Positions 40,529 through 50,878 of a DNA stretch of 64,000 bases are shown in pieces. The notes beneath the pieces were generated by a model. That model did no database searches and was not told the origin of the DNA. It saw only the letters and a list, made by a program, of their open reading frames with translations. How positions within the stretch are numbered: position 1 is the stretch's first letter; the number at the start of each line of letters is the position of its first letter. The stretch comes from CG2-30-36-16 sp964372115 (GTDB lineage: Bacteria > Bacteroidota > Ignavibacteria > Ignavibacteriales > Ignavibacteriaceae). The DNA lies in the NCBI GenBank assembly GCA_964372115.1, contig CAYJPN010000027.1:1-64000 (forward strand), in the 5' to 3' direction. The translations under genes were made by a program, and so were the position numbers.

Positions 40529-42013
40529 ATGCTGATGATGAATTTATATAGTCTTAAAATTAAAAAAATACTCAATTTATTTGGAAGAGATACAAAACAA
40601 TTTCTTTCACATTCAAAAAACTATGTAACGGGCGACTTTTTTAGTAAAGGTCTTGTTTTTATTAGCATTCCAATTTATACTCGATTATTAACTACATCAG
40701 AATACGGGGTCTTGTCTTTATATCTATCTTTTTATACTCTTTTTTCGATAATTCTTAATTTTGGTATTATTGGCTCGATTACAAGATATTATTTTGAAGA
40801 GACCACTGATTTTAATGAATTTCTGGGGAGCAATGTTACATTTTTAATTATAGTTAATGCATGCTTAATTTTTGTTTTTTATTTATTGGCGCCAACGTTA
40901 GCTAGAGCATTTAATGTAAAAGGTGATATTCTTTTTTATTCAATATTAACTTCAAGTTTTGTAATTCTTTTCAATACTTATACTGCATTTTTAGTGGCTA
41001 TCAAAGACAGCAGAAAGTTTGCATTATTAAATATAGTTAAAAATCTGATTGTTCTTATTTTATCAGTCTTTTTAATTTTAGAATTGAGCGAAGACAAGTA
41101 TTTAGGTCGGGTTTATGCTCAGATACTAATATTTTTGATTTTCAGTATTTATAGTTTTTTCAAATTTAGGCAATTTTGTTTATTTACAGTTAGGTGGAAG
41201 TATTTGAAATATTCTCTTTTGCTTGGTCTACCATTAATTTTTCATTCAATTTCTGCTTATATTTTAGGCACGTTTGACCAAATAATAATAAATCAATTGA
41301 TGGGTGAAAAATACACGGGATTATATTCTTTTGCATACCAGATAGGGATGATAATTCAAGTGATTATTATCGGTTCATTTAGATCTTATAGTCCGGCGAC
41401 TTTTGATATGCTAAATAAAAGTAATTTTAAAGGAGTAAATACTTTAACGAGTAATTATATCAGTTTAATATTTTCTTTTTCAATAATCTTAATTTTATTT
41501 TCGAAAGAGATAGTCATAATATTTGCAGATAAAAAGTATTCGGGAACGGTAGAATTGATTCCAATTATTATTTTAGGATATAGCTTTTTCTTTTTATATC
41601 AACTTTATTCAAATGTAACATTTTTCATGAAGCAGACTACTTTGTTGGCTCTAGCCACCGTTGTGGCAGGAATTATAAATGTTATTTTAAATTACATGTT
41701 TATTCCAATATATGGTATAAAGGCAGCAGCTTATAATACAGCTATTTCTTTTTTCCTTTTATTTTTCTTTCACTATTTAAACAAGCTATATATTATTAAA
41801 GAGAAACATTTATTGCCTTTAAGAATGCTATTTCCAGGAATATTTGTAGTATGCATATCCCTTATTTCCAATAATATTATAAACTCGCTTTGTACGGTAT
41901 ACTATTATAATATAATCGGTAGATTTTTTGCAATGCTTTTTTTTATAAGTCTTCTAAATATTAAAAAATTTCCAATGCTCTTGAATAAGATTGGTAAAGA
42001 TGGTAGTGTTTAA
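40529..42013 (+). CDS. wzx: polysaccharide flippase Wzx
   Basis: This encodes 494 aa with about 12-14 hydrophobic helices along its length. The start (KNYVTGDFFSKGLVFISIPI, then YTRLLTTSEYGVLSLYLSFY) is typical of the MATE/polysaccharide-exporter family. It flips the lipid-linked repeat unit to the outer face of the inner membrane. Three ATG codons lie close together at the start; the first is used here. Confidence 0.88.
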   Translation: MLMMNLYSLKIKKILNLFGRDTKQFLSHSKNYVTGDFFSKGLVFISIPIYTRLLTTSEYGVLSLYLSFYTLFSIILNFGIIGSITRYYFEETTDFNEFLGSNVTFLIIVNACLIFVFYLLAPTLARAFNVKGDILFYSILTSSFVILFNTYTAFLVAIKDSRKFALLNIVKNLIVLILSVFLILELSEDKYLGRVYAQILIFLIFSIYSFFKFRQFCLFTVRWKYLKYSLLLGLPLIFHSISAYILGTFDQIIINQLMGEKYTGLYSFAYQIGMIIQVIIIGSFRSYSPATFDMLNKSNFKGVNTLTSNYISLIFSFSIILILFSKEIVIIFADKKYSGTVELIPIIILGYSFFFLYQLYSNVTFFMKQTTLLALATVVAGIINVILNYMFIPIYGIKAAAYNTAISFFLLFFFHYLNKLYIIKEKHLLPLRMLFPGIFVVCISLISNNIINSLCTVYYYNIIGRFFAMLFFISLLNIKKFPMLLNKIGKDGSV

Positions 42014-42065
42014 GAAACCATGGATTTATTTTGATTTTTCAATGATTTTCTAATTATCTATTATT

Positions 42066-43406
42066 ATGAATTCAAAAATTGTCAAAACTAATCCGTTATT
42101 GAGGCGGTACTTTTTATTTATGGTCTTGTTATTCATTATTGGGCCTAATATTGAAATAGGAGGAATATTACTTCAAGATTGGATATTTTTATTATTTATA
42201 ATTATTCTATATTTTAATAAATATATTCAAAAATCAAGATCAGTGAATATTAATGTCCCATTTATTTTGCTGTTGCCTTCATTGTTGATTGCCATTTCGT
42301 TCGTAATGAAGCTACTTTTTTATGACTTATCATTTGGCGATTTTGGACAATTTTTAAAATATCTTGTATTATATTTCTATGCGTATATGGTGCTTACAGT
42401 TACACAAAACGAAACACACTTATTCGTTAGCGAGTTAATGGATGACACCATAAAATATGTGGGTATAGGTGTTATTTATATTAGTCTAATTGCTATCGCG
42501 CAATTGCTTTTTCCTTCAATCATTGAGAGCTTTTTTACAAAATTCTATCTGATAGAATTATTCGATTATTATAACCCATCCCAAATGCTTTCAAATTTAT
42601 CTATCGTGTCAAATCTAATGCGGGTATCCTCAATTTTCAGTACACCCATGGTGTTTGGCGGAGTAATTGCCCTTTTAACATTGAGTATTATTGTGTTTCG
42701 GGGGCCAGGTGGAGTAATAAATACAACAGCTATTATTTTAGGTGTTTTTGCGTTGTTATTAAGTAATACAAGGAGCCCAATCATTGGGTTTGTTTTTGGA
42801 ATATTTTTATTTTATAGAAAGAGATTTCGAAAAAATATTTTTCTGATTCTCGGAGTTGTTTCTTTCGTGATTATAATATTTATAGTTCTACTTTCAGATA
42901 TGGCTGAAAACATCAATAGAATAATCGAAGTGTTTTTGTATATAGGTTCAGGGTTTGATAAGAGTTATATCCCTGCTAATCTGGATGCAAGATTCTATGA
43001 TATTGACTATGTTTGGTTCAATTTTAAATCATCTCAATATATTTTAACCGGTATTACAAAAGAGTATTACAACAGTTTTAATTCGATGGCTATTTCTCTG
43101 CATAATGAATTTTTCTCTTGGATAGTTCAATTTGGATTAGCTGGTTTTCTTTTATCATTTTGGCCATTCTATCTATTGCTATTTTTTAATAAAATCACAA
43201 AAAATAATAACGATGAAAAAGTTAAAAAAGATTTTAATGGATTAAAGATAATAATTGCGTCGGCTTTATTGATGTCACTCTCGCAACCAGTTTTGTTATC
43301 ATCACGATGGCGAGAATTTCTTTTCTTGTATATGACACTATCGTATGTATATTTTAGAAAAAATAGTATTTATAATCCGTTAAAGTCAAACAATCAGGCG
43401 CTTTAA
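42066..43406 (+). CDS. wzy: O-antigen/capsule polymerase Wzy
   Basis: This encodes 446 aa with about 11 hydrophobic segments and a larger loop between residues ~285 and 350 (IYVPANL-like region, DARFYDIDYVWFNFKSSQYI). That is the layout of Wzy/O-antigen ligase-fold proteins; the SNTRSPIIGFVFGIFLFYRK segment is the usual Wzy_C-type motif region. Function is assigned from topology and position between wzx and glycosyltransferases. Confidence 0.82.
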   Translation: MNSKIVKTNPLLRRYFLFMVLLFIIGPNIEIGGILLQDWIFLLFIIILYFNKYIQKSRSVNINVPFILLLPSLLIAISFVMKLLFYDLSFGDFGQFLKYLVLYFYAYMVLTVTQNETHLFVSELMDDTIKYVGIGVIYISLIAIAQLLFPSIIESFFTKFYLIELFDYYNPSQMLSNLSIVSNLMRVSSIFSTPMVFGGVIALLTLSIIVFRGPGGVINTTAIILGVFALLLSNTRSPIIGFVFGIFLFYRKRFRKNIFLILGVVSFVIIIFIVLLSDMAENINRIIEVFLYIGSGFDKSYIPANLDARFYDIDYVWFNFKSSQYILTGITKEYYNSFNSMAISLHNEFFSWIVQFGLAGFLLSFWPFYLLLFFNKITKNNNDEKVKKDFNGLKIIIASALLMSLSQPVLLSSRWREFLFLYMTLSYVYFRKNSIYNPLKSNNQAL

Positions 43407-43408
43407 AT

Positions 43409-44974
43409 ATGACCTATTATCAACTTGAATTAATGTTTAAAACTATTCAGAATAACGAACAAATTTTTAAGATAACAATAAATGGTTGGCCTCTTTGGAG
43501 CGTAATAAAGTCTCAACTTTTTATTCGATGCGCATTTCGATTTACATCTAAAAAGAAAGAAACATTTCTTTCAAAGATAATTAAAATGAAAAAGTTAATT
43601 TTAAAACAGTTTTTTAGGTATTTTATAGCGTTATTTAAATGGTATATTTACCAAATATCAAAAAGTGAATCGAAAGATAAAATACGTGTGCTTTTTCTTT
43701 TTTTTAGTGAGCATCGATTTAAAAATGCTGAGGGGAAAATGGAAAATTTCTTTGGTGAGTCTATTATCAAGGCAAAAGGAAGAAAATTTGACGTTTTTAT
43801 AATAGAGAGAACCAAAGGGTATCAAAAATTTAAAAATACACCATATAAAGTAGATTTGCCAGAGGATATTATTTCCTTCCCAGGTTATATGGGGTTCAGC
43901 CTCCAATTTAAAATGAATAAATTAATAAATGAGAGACTAACTGATCTGGAAACAATTTTGATCAAGCAATTACCGGAAGATGTGAATTCACATTTTATCA
44001 GTATTCTAATTGAAGAATTGCATTCAAAGTTAATTTTGCGCTCGATATTTAATTTTTTAAGAGATAAACATAAAGCTAGTATTTTATTATCTAAAATAGA
44101 TCCTAAAGTAGTGATTTTAACGGCTTCTTCAGGATACTTAGGCACAATTGCCGCTGCGAAGGAACTGGGTATTCCTGTAATTGAAATTCAACATGGCGTA
44201 GCCAAAGAAAACTACGTTGTCTATCAGTGGCCAGAATTTTTAAAAGATCAAAAAAAAAAATTGCCAATACCTGACACTCTATTTCTGTGGGGACCATATT
44301 GGGTCGATCAACAAAAAAGAACCAAATTCTGGAATCATGAGGAAGTATTCGCGTATGGTAACACTAAAATAAGTCTATTAAAAAAAGATTTTTGGTTGAA
44401 ACGGGAAAGTATGGGTGGTGTCAAGCTTAAAGAAAGTAAATTTGAAATTCTCTTTACAACAAATGATCTATTCCGCGAGCAAGCGATTGAATTTATTGAT
44501 GATTTGTTACATTTGATAAAAATAAATCGATTAAATTATTTTATTAATATCAAATTGCACCCGAATGAAGATTTTGCGTATGGCTATTATCATTCAAAAC
44601 TTTTTATGAAGTATCCTCATCATTGCAAAATATTTAATCATAACGAAAAACCCTTATACGAACATTTTCTCACTACTAGAGTTCACTTAACCGTATTTTC
44701 TGCAGCACTCTTTGAAAGTATGGAATTAGAAATACCTACAATAGTCTTTACCAAGGAAGGGTGTGATTATTATTCTGATATAATAGCTGATGGTGAATTA
44801 AAATATGCTCAAAATGCAGATGAATGTTTAGACATGATTAAAAATGTTGAAAAAGGATCTATTCTTAATAATGAATCTTTAATGAAAACAACTAAACCCA
44901 AAAATTACTATTTTGTAGAACCTGATATTGAAAAATTTGCAAATTACATAAATGTATTGGCAGATATATCATAG
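43409..44974 (+). CDS. GT-B-like glycosyltransferase of unknown specificity
   Basis: This encodes 521 aa, soluble apart from weak hydrophobic patches near residue 70. VVILTASSGYLGTIAAAKEL then GIPVIEIQHGVAKENYVVYQ resembles the nucleotide-sugar GT-B fold with the IQHG motif seen in capsule transferases of the KpsS/CDP-glycerol or sialyltransferase-like groups. IKLHPNEDF and TVFSAALFESMELEIPTIVF are later conserved-like segments. It may be the nonulosonic-acid transferase, but that is a guess from context. It starts two bases after the wzy stop. Confidence 0.65.
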   Translation: MTYYQLELMFKTIQNNEQIFKITINGWPLWSVIKSQLFIRCAFRFTSKKKETFLSKIIKMKKLILKQFFRYFIALFKWYIYQISKSESKDKIRVLFLFFSEHRFKNAEGKMENFFGESIIKAKGRKFDVFIIERTKGYQKFKNTPYKVDLPEDIISFPGYMGFSLQFKMNKLINERLTDLETILIKQLPEDVNSHFISILIEELHSKLILRSIFNFLRDKHKASILLSKIDPKVVILTASSGYLGTIAAAKELGIPVIEIQHGVAKENYVVYQWPEFLKDQKKKLPIPDTLFLWGPYWVDQQKRTKFWNHEEVFAYGNTKISLLKKDFWLKRESMGGVKLKESKFEILFTTNDLFREQAIEFIDDLLHLIKINRLNYFINIKLHPNEDFAYGYYHSKLFMKYPHHCKIFNHNEKPLYEHFLTTRVHLTVFSAALFESMELEIPTIVFTKEGCDYYSDIIADGELKYAQNADECLDMIKNVEKGSILNNESLMKTTKPKNYYFVEPDIEKFANYINVLADIS

Positions 44975-45151
44975 GAAAATCACTTTTTTGCTTATACCAG
45001 TTTAAATAATTAATTAGATGATGATTAGTAGTATTCAAGATAAAATGGCTCAGAAGTTATTCTTCGATTTATTTACATAATATTAACAAAAAGATTCATT
45101 TATGGCTCACGTGTTTCATTTTTCACCGAATTAATTTTGAAATAAAAGTTT

Positions 45152-46306
45152 ATGATTGAGATTAGTTTATTAAATTTGGAAAAATATATTCAAAACGAAC
45201 AGTATAAAGGTTATGATCCATATGACACTCTTAATTCATGGTTTCCATTTAAACATTTAGATAAATGGACCCCAGTAATATCAACGCAAATTCAAAAAAG
45301 AAATCCACTAAATATTCGTCCCCTATTAGGGATTAAGAAAGATTATAACCCCAAGGCTTTTGGATTATTTCTTTTAACATATGTTATTTTGTTCAAAAAA
45401 ACAGGCAATCTCGATTATCTAGAAAAAGCACATTACTTTTTTAACTGGTTAGAAAAAAATTATTCAAAAGGATTTTCAGGCTATTGCTGGGGATATAACT
45501 TTCCGTGGGCTAATCCAAAACATAATTATGGCCCTTATACTCCTTCTTCAGTAGTGACTGGTATTGTCTGTAGAGGTATTTATGAATATTATAAATTATC
45601 CAAAAATGAAAAAGCAAAAGAAATTTTAATTAGCGCAGCTGATTTTATATCAAATGATATTCCGGTTAGTAAAGATGAACATGGGATTTGTTACAGTTAC
45701 ACTCCATTACAGAAAGATATGTGTTTGAATGCTAGTCTATTTGCTGCTGAAATTCTTGCTCGCGCTTATTCGGTTTTAAAGAGAGATGTATTGAGAGAAA
45801 ATGCCAACCGTGCTGTTGAATGGGTTATTTTTAACCAAAAGCAAAATGGTATGTGGAATTACAGTATTGATATAAATACGGGTAGAGAACGGCATCAAAT
45901 TGATTTTCATCAAGGATATGTTCTAGAATCTATTTATGAGATACAGAATTTGTTAAATTTAGAAAATCTCAGATGGGAAAAAGCCTTACAAAAAGGCATT
46001 ATTTTTTATAAAGAGCAACAGTTTTTATCAAACGGAGTTTCATTCTGGCGATTACCGAAAAGATATCCAATTGATATCCACAATCAGGCGCAAGGTATAA
46101 TCACATTTTCAAAACTAAAAAAATATGTTCCAAATGCAGAAAGTTTTGCATTTGATATTGCACAATGGACAATACAAAAAATGCAGTCTCGAGATGGACA
46201 TTTTTATTATCAGAACCATAAATTTTATAAAAATAGAATATCATATATGCGGTGGTCAAATGCTTGGATGTTTTTAGCGCTGACATATTTAAAAAAGGGG
46301 AATTAA
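45152..46306 (+). CDS. (alpha/alpha)6-toroid-like protein of polysaccharide locus
   Basis: This encodes 384 aa with no signal peptide. Repeated helix pairs with aromatic motifs (YFFNWLEKNYSKGFSGYCWG, VVTGIVCRGIYEYYKLSKNE, ASLFAAEILARAYSVLKRDV, WNYSIDINTGRERHQIDFHQ, MRWSNAWMFLALTYL) suggest an alpha/alpha-toroid as in glycoside hydrolases, lyases or C5-epimerases. Similar proteins in databases are often mislabelled as delta-aminolevulinic acid dehydratase. It pairs with the DUF354 gene (TAATG overlap). It may modify the polymer or its precursor. Function unproven. Confidence 0.6.
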   Translation: MIEISLLNLEKYIQNEQYKGYDPYDTLNSWFPFKHLDKWTPVISTQIQKRNPLNIRPLLGIKKDYNPKAFGLFLLTYVILFKKTGNLDYLEKAHYFFNWLEKNYSKGFSGYCWGYNFPWANPKHNYGPYTPSSVVTGIVCRGIYEYYKLSKNEKAKEILISAADFISNDIPVSKDEHGICYSYTPLQKDMCLNASLFAAEILARAYSVLKRDVLRENANRAVEWVIFNQKQNGMWNYSIDINTGRERHQIDFHQGYVLESIYEIQNLLNLENLRWEKALQKGIIFYKEQQFLSNGVSFWRLPKRYPIDIHNQAQGIITFSKLKKYVPNAESFAFDIAQWTIQKMQSRDGHFYYQNHKFYKNRISYMRWSNAWMFLALTYLKKGN

Positions 46307-47400
46307 TGAAAATTTTGTTTCATCTTGGTCACCCTGCACATTTTCACTTATTTAAGAATGCAATTAAGAAGCTTAATGAGCATGGCAATCAATCAATAAT
46401 TCTAATTAAAAAAAAGGATGTTCTTGAAGAATTGTTGAAAAACGAAGGGTTAGAGTACATTAATATTCTGCCTGATGGTCGTAAAAATAACAAATATGCA
46501 ATCGCATTGGGATTGTTAAAGCAGGATATCAGCGTTTTTAAATATTCTCTAAAGGAAAAACCTAACTTAATGGTAGGCACATCTGTGCCAATAGCCCACG
46601 TGGGAAAATTATTAGGGATACCAACAATTAATTTTAATGAGGATGATGCTGAAGTGGTTCCGTTGCATAGTAAACTAGCCTATCCCTTTATAAGCACTGT
46701 TCTTTCTCCTTCAAGCTGCAACAATTCAAAATGGGAACATAAATCGGTTAAATATTCCGGTTATCATGAACTTGCCTATTTACATCCAAATAATTTTAAT
46801 CCTGACATAAATATTTGTAGAAAATATTTTGATGTTAGTAAACCATATTTTGTTCTTCGATTTTCCGGATTAGATGCTCACCATGACAAAGGAGTTAAAG
46901 GAATAAATGATGAAATGGCTAGTAAGTTGATATCTAAACTTGAACCCTATGGAAATGTTTTTATCACTTCTGAAAGAAATTTGACAGAAAAATTAGAAGT
47001 TTATCGCAAAAGGATTAATCCGTTGGATATTCATCATATTTTATCATTTTCGAAAATGTATATTGGTGATAGTCAAACCATGGCTGCAGAAGCTGGTATG
47101 TTGGGTACACCATTTATTAGATTCAATGATTTTGTTGGTAGAATAGGCTATCTGAATGAACTTGAAAATAAATATCATTTGGGCTTTGGCATTACACCGA
47201 GAAATGTTGATGATTTATATAATCAGGTTGAGGTCTTATTGACAACGGAAAACCTTGATCAGGTATTTAATGAAAGAAGACAGAAAATGCTAACTGATAA
47301 AATTGATGTAACCGCCTTTATGGTATGGTTTATTGAAAATTATCCCAAAAGTGTAGATATAATAAAAGAAAATCCGGCTTATCAGTTTCGATTTAAATAG
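46306..47400 (+). CDS. DUF354 family GT-B-like protein
   Basis: This encodes 364 aa. KILFHLGHPAHFHLFKNAIK at the N terminus and IGDSQTMAAEAGMLGTPFIR near residue 255 are the two hallmarks of DUF354, a GT-B-fold family related to glycosyltransferases and epimerases. It appears in many polysaccharide loci, though its reaction is unknown. I chose ATG 46306, which overlaps the stop of the toroid gene and has AAAAGGGG upstream, rather than the longer in-frame ATG at 46252. Confidence 0.78.
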   Translation: MKILFHLGHPAHFHLFKNAIKKLNEHGNQSIILIKKKDVLEELLKNEGLEYINILPDGRKNNKYAIALGLLKQDISVFKYSLKEKPNLMVGTSVPIAHVGKLLGIPTINFNEDDAEVVPLHSKLAYPFISTVLSPSSCNNSKWEHKSVKYSGYHELAYLHPNNFNPDINICRKYFDVSKPYFVLRFSGLDAHHDKGVKGINDEMASKLISKLEPYGNVFITSERNLTEKLEVYRKRINPLDIHHILSFSKMYIGDSQTMAAEAGMLGTPFIRFNDFVGRIGYLNELENKYHLGFGITPRNVDDLYNQVEVLLTTENLDQVFNERRQKMLTDKIDVTAFMVWFIENYPKSVDIIKENPAYQFRFK

Positions 47401-47430
47401 TAAAAACGTAATAACATTAGAATAAAGATT

Positions 47431-49380
47431 GTGAAGATATTTACAGACATATTAATTTATCTGTTCTCCTTTTTATTTGTTGATTATTTCAAAAGAGGAA
47501 ACCTTTACTTAACGTATAATGATTTTATATCGCTAGGTATATTTCTTTTTGTTTCCGGCTTTACATCAATGATCTCTGCAAAATATAGGAAAACATCTTC
47601 AAAATCTTTTTCTTCTATCGCCAAACCATATTTTACTTCTTTTGTTTTAACTCTTGGTTTAATTTCAATAGTATTCAAGATATTGCCATGGTTCAATATA
47701 ATAGTCAGTCCGTCAAGGTTTGTGGTTGCCGGTTCATTGTTCCTTTCTTTTTTATTAGAGTTGATATGGATCGCAATTATTTCCAAACCTGCTCATAAAA
47801 AACATGCAGTATTCGGGCTTGAATTTTCACCGATTGCTTTTTTTATTGACTTTACAATAGTTGCCTGGTTGTTCATATATGCAATATTTGGAACCGAAAA
47901 TAATTTTATTACAGAACCCAGCTATTTGGGTTCTATTTTTGCATTCCTTTTTATTTGGTTTATAACCGGCTTGTTTAGCAATCACTTTGAATCTGCCAAA
48001 AAACGATCACGTTATTGGGTTTTTGCATGGGTGCACATTAAAAACTATATTATTCTTGTTTCCATAGTTTTGTTTTTACTTTTTTTAATCCCGTTATCGA
48101 AAGAAATTCATGATAATATAGTAAAAATTTTAATGCTATACCCGCTATGGTCCTTAATTGTTTTTTCATATTTATTTCTTTCAAATAGACCCGATTTAAC
48201 CGATGATGTAAAAAGAAAAATTTTTACAATAACAGGGAAAAAGGACAACTCATATAACGATATAATTGACAAATTTGTTGATAAAGAGGCATATAGTTTT
48301 TCAAAAACCAATTATTACGGTATTCCATTATTCGAAAAATTACAAAACTATTTTCTTCATAAAAACCCTGACGTTTTTGACTTTGTCATTTCATTTTTGA
48401 AATTAGATACCTTTAACCCGAGCAATTCGGTAATCATTAAGTCGGCAGATATTTTTAATATTGAGATAGTTCCGAATGAAAACATAGAGCTGTTTTTTAA
48501 TTTACATAAGATAAATGATATTCGAAGGGTAAATAATTATTTTATTACAATAAATTCCCGATTAAAAGCAGGGGGCATTTACATAGGCTGTGTGGAACCA
48601 ATAAGGCTTCGCTACAATAAATTCCTAAAAAAATATCCCTTTTATTTAGCCAACTTGTTTTATTTAATTGATTTTGTTGTAAACCGGGTTTTTCCCAAAT
48701 TGCCTATAATAAAGAACCTGTATTTTTCAATAACTAAAGGAAGAAATAGGGCTATTTCTATAGCAGAAAGTCTTGGGCGTCTTTATTATTGCGGGTTTGA
48801 ATTAGTGGGCATAAAGGAAATCGGTGACCTATGTTATTTTATAGCAAAAAAAATAAAAAAACCATTAGCGGATAAAAATCCATCGTACAGTCTTTTATTT
48901 AAAATGAAAAGAGTAGGGAAAAATGGAAAGTTTATTTACGTTTATAAGTTTAGAACTATGTATCCTTATTCGGAATATTTGCAAAGTTTTATTCTTAATA
49001 ATTTTGGCTACTCGGATAAAGGTAAACCTGCTAATGATTTTAGACTTACACAGTGGGGTAAATTTTTCAGAAGGTATTGGCTTGATGAGTTGCCCCAACT
49101 TATAAATGTAATAAAGGGTGAAATGAAGATTTTTGGTATTCGACCATTAAGCGAAAGATTCCTGCTGGAATATCCGCCCGAATTAATTGAGTTAAGGAAA
49201 AAACATAAACCAGGTTGTGTACCACCATATGTAGCCTTACTAAAACAGAATGTAGAAGACTACATAAATTCCGAAAAGATATATTTGATGGAGAAAGAAA
49301 AGCATCCGTATATAACAGATATTAAATACTTTTCGAAAGCAGTTTATAACATTTTAACAAATAAAATTAGAAGCGCATAA
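47431..49380 (+). CDS. polyprenyl-phosphate sugar-1-phosphate transferase (initiating)
   Basis: This encodes 649 aa from GTG. Residues ~1-240 contain seven or more membrane helices, ~280-460 are a soluble region (QNYFLHKNPDVFDFVISFLK), and the C-terminal ~170 residues are the bacterial sugar transferase domain: YVYKFRTMYPYSEYLQS, RLTQWGKFFRRYWLDELPQL, then INVIKGEMKIFGIRPLSERF. The family transfers the first sugar-phosphate to undecaprenyl phosphate. The usual membrane hairpin before KFRTM is weak here. Likely the priming enzyme of the repeat unit. Stop overlaps the next ATG (TAATG). Confidence 0.87.
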   Translation: MKIFTDILIYLFSFLFVDYFKRGNLYLTYNDFISLGIFLFVSGFTSMISAKYRKTSSKSFSSIAKPYFTSFVLTLGLISIVFKILPWFNIIVSPSRFVVAGSLFLSFLLELIWIAIISKPAHKKHAVFGLEFSPIAFFIDFTIVAWLFIYAIFGTENNFITEPSYLGSIFAFLFIWFITGLFSNHFESAKKRSRYWVFAWVHIKNYIILVSIVLFLLFLIPLSKEIHDNIVKILMLYPLWSLIVFSYLFLSNRPDLTDDVKRKIFTITGKKDNSYNDIIDKFVDKEAYSFSKTNYYGIPLFEKLQNYFLHKNPDVFDFVISFLKLDTFNPSNSVIIKSADIFNIEIVPNENIELFFNLHKINDIRRVNNYFITINSRLKAGGIYIGCVEPIRLRYNKFLKKYPFYLANLFYLIDFVVNRVFPKLPIIKNLYFSITKGRNRAISIAESLGRLYYCGFELVGIKEIGDLCYFIAKKIKKPLADKNPSYSLLFKMKRVGKNGKFIYVYKFRTMYPYSEYLQSFILNNFGYSDKGKPANDFRLTQWGKFFRRYWLDELPQLINVIKGEMKIFGIRPLSERFLLEYPPELIELRKKHKPGCVPPYVALLKQNVEDYINSEKIYLMEKEKHPYITDIKYFSKAVYNILTNKIRSA

Positions 49381-50390
49381 TGACAAAATTAAATTTTGGT
49401 ATAATTGGCTGCGGCAGGATAGGGAATAGGCACGCCGAACACATCATTAAGTTGGGCAATCTTAAAGCAGTATGTGATATTGTACATGAAAAGGCAGAGA
49501 ATTTAGGCTCTAAAAATAATGCTAAAGTATATTCAGATATTAATGAATTATTAAGGAATGAAAAAGATATTGACGTGATCTCAATTTGTACCCCGAATGG
49601 ATTACATGCTGAACAGACTATTCAGAGTCTGAAGAGCGGTTTTCATGTATTATGTGAAAAGCCAATGGCAATTAATGTTCAAGATGCCGGGATGATGATA
49701 AATACAGCGGAAAAAACAAATAAAAGACTGTTTATTGTAAAACAAAATAGATTTAATCCGCCCGTTGAAGCTGTTAAAAAATTAATGGATGAAGAAAGAT
49801 TAGGAAAAATCTTTAGTGTGCAGTTAAATTGTTATTGGAACAGAAACCATGAATATTATGGTGATTCTGACTGGAAAGGGAGCAAAAATCTTGACGGCGG
49901 AACTCTCTATACGCAGTTTAGCCACTTCATTGATTTGCTGTTTTATCTAATAGGAGATATAAGTGACGCGCATTCCTTTATAGGCAATTTTGCGCACCAA
50001 AACAGTATAGAATTTGAAGATACCGGGGTTGTAATATTAAAGTTTTATAATGGAGTAATTGGCACAGTAAATTATACTGTAAATAGTTATAACAAAAATA
50101 TGGAGGGTTCAATTACTATATTTGGGGAAAAAGGAACCGTTAAAATTGGCGGGGAGTATTTAAATGAGCTTGAATATCAAAATGTTGAAGGATACGAGAT
50201 CAAAGATTTACCTAAGGGGAATCCACCGAATAATTATGGAAAGTATTTCGGCTCAATGTCCAACCATGATAAAGTTTATGAAAATGTTGTTGATGTATTA
50301 ACTAATGGGGGAATAATTGCAACCAATGGATTTGAAGGGCTTAAGACTGTGGAGATAATTAATAAAATATATAGTGGTCAAATTAGATGA
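49380..50390 (+). CDS. wbpB: UDP-GlcNAcA 3-dehydrogenase, WbpB/WlbA type
   Basis: This encodes 336 aa in the Gfo/Idh/MocA fold. FGIIGCGRIGNRHAEHIIKL, HVLCEKPMAINVQDAG with the catalytic Lys, KQNRFNPPVEAVKKLMDEER and DGGTLYTQFSHFIDLLFYLI are the WlbA/WbpB features, as is NKNMEGSITIFGEKGTVKIG. The enzyme oxidises C3 of UDP-N-acetylglucosaminuronic acid made by WbpA, before transamination by WbpE and acetylation by WbpD. It is coupled to neighbours by ATG overlaps at both ends. Confidence 0.88.
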   Translation: MTKLNFGIIGCGRIGNRHAEHIIKLGNLKAVCDIVHEKAENLGSKNNAKVYSDINELLRNEKDIDVISICTPNGLHAEQTIQSLKSGFHVLCEKPMAINVQDAGMMINTAEKTNKRLFIVKQNRFNPPVEAVKKLMDEERLGKIFSVQLNCYWNRNHEYYGDSDWKGSKNLDGGTLYTQFSHFIDLLFYLIGDISDAHSFIGNFAHQNSIEFEDTGVVILKFYNGVIGTVNYTVNSYNKNMEGSITIFGEKGTVKIGGEYLNELEYQNVEGYEIKDLPKGNPPNNYGKYFGSMSNHDKVYENVVDVLTNGGIIATNGFEGLKTVEIINKIYSGQIR

Positions 50391-50878
50391 ATGAAATCAA
50401 ACTGATAAATTCCGGAATAAAAGATGTACAATTCGGTGAGAACGTAAAAGTTGTTAATCCTGTTAACTTATATGGGTGCAAAATTGGAGATAATTGTTTT
50501 ATCGGTCCTTTTGTTGAAATTCAAAGTAATGTTACAATTGGGAATAATTGCAAAATACAATCACATTCATTTATTTGTGAATTGGTTGAAATTGGAGAAA
50601 ATTGTTTTATTTCACATGGCGCAATGTTTATCAATGACAAATTTCAGAAAGGTGGTCCTGCTAGAGGAGATAAAAATTTTTGGTATTCAACAAAAATTGG
50701 AAGTAATGTTTCGATAGGTACTAACGCCACTATCCTACCTGTTCAGATATGTTCAAATGTGGTTATTGGTGCAGGCGCGGTTGTAACAAAGAATATAAAA
50801 ACCTCAGGAGTTTATGCGGGTAATCCGGCAAGAAAGATAAAAGAATTTCCTAAGATGGGAGTAAATGATGAAAGTTGA
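50387..50878 (+). CDS. wbpD: UDP-2-acetamido-3-amino-glucuronate N-acetyltransferase
   Basis: This encodes 163 aa, almost entirely hexapeptide repeats of a left-handed beta-helix (VNLYGCKIGDNCFIGPFVEI, then VTIGNNCKIQSHSFICELVE, IGENCFISHGAMFIND). VVIGAGAVVTKNIKTSGVYA then GNPARKI is the typical acetyltransferase tail. The length and order wbpB-wbpD-wbpE match the P. aeruginosa/Bordetella pathway. It acetylates the 3-amino group installed by WbpE. Confidence 0.88.
   Translation: MNEIKLINSGIKDVQFGENVKVVNPVNLYGCKIGDNCFIGPFVEIQSNVTIGNNCKIQSHSFICELVEIGENCFISHGAMFINDKFQKGGPARGDKNFWYSTKIGSNVSIGTNATILPVQICSNVVIGAGAVVTKNIKTSGVYAGNPARKIKEFPKMGVNDES

Noticed and set aside
43658..44297. Minus-strand frames inside the glycosyltransferase gene
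   Set aside because: They are antisense shadows of a clearly coding plus-strand gene.
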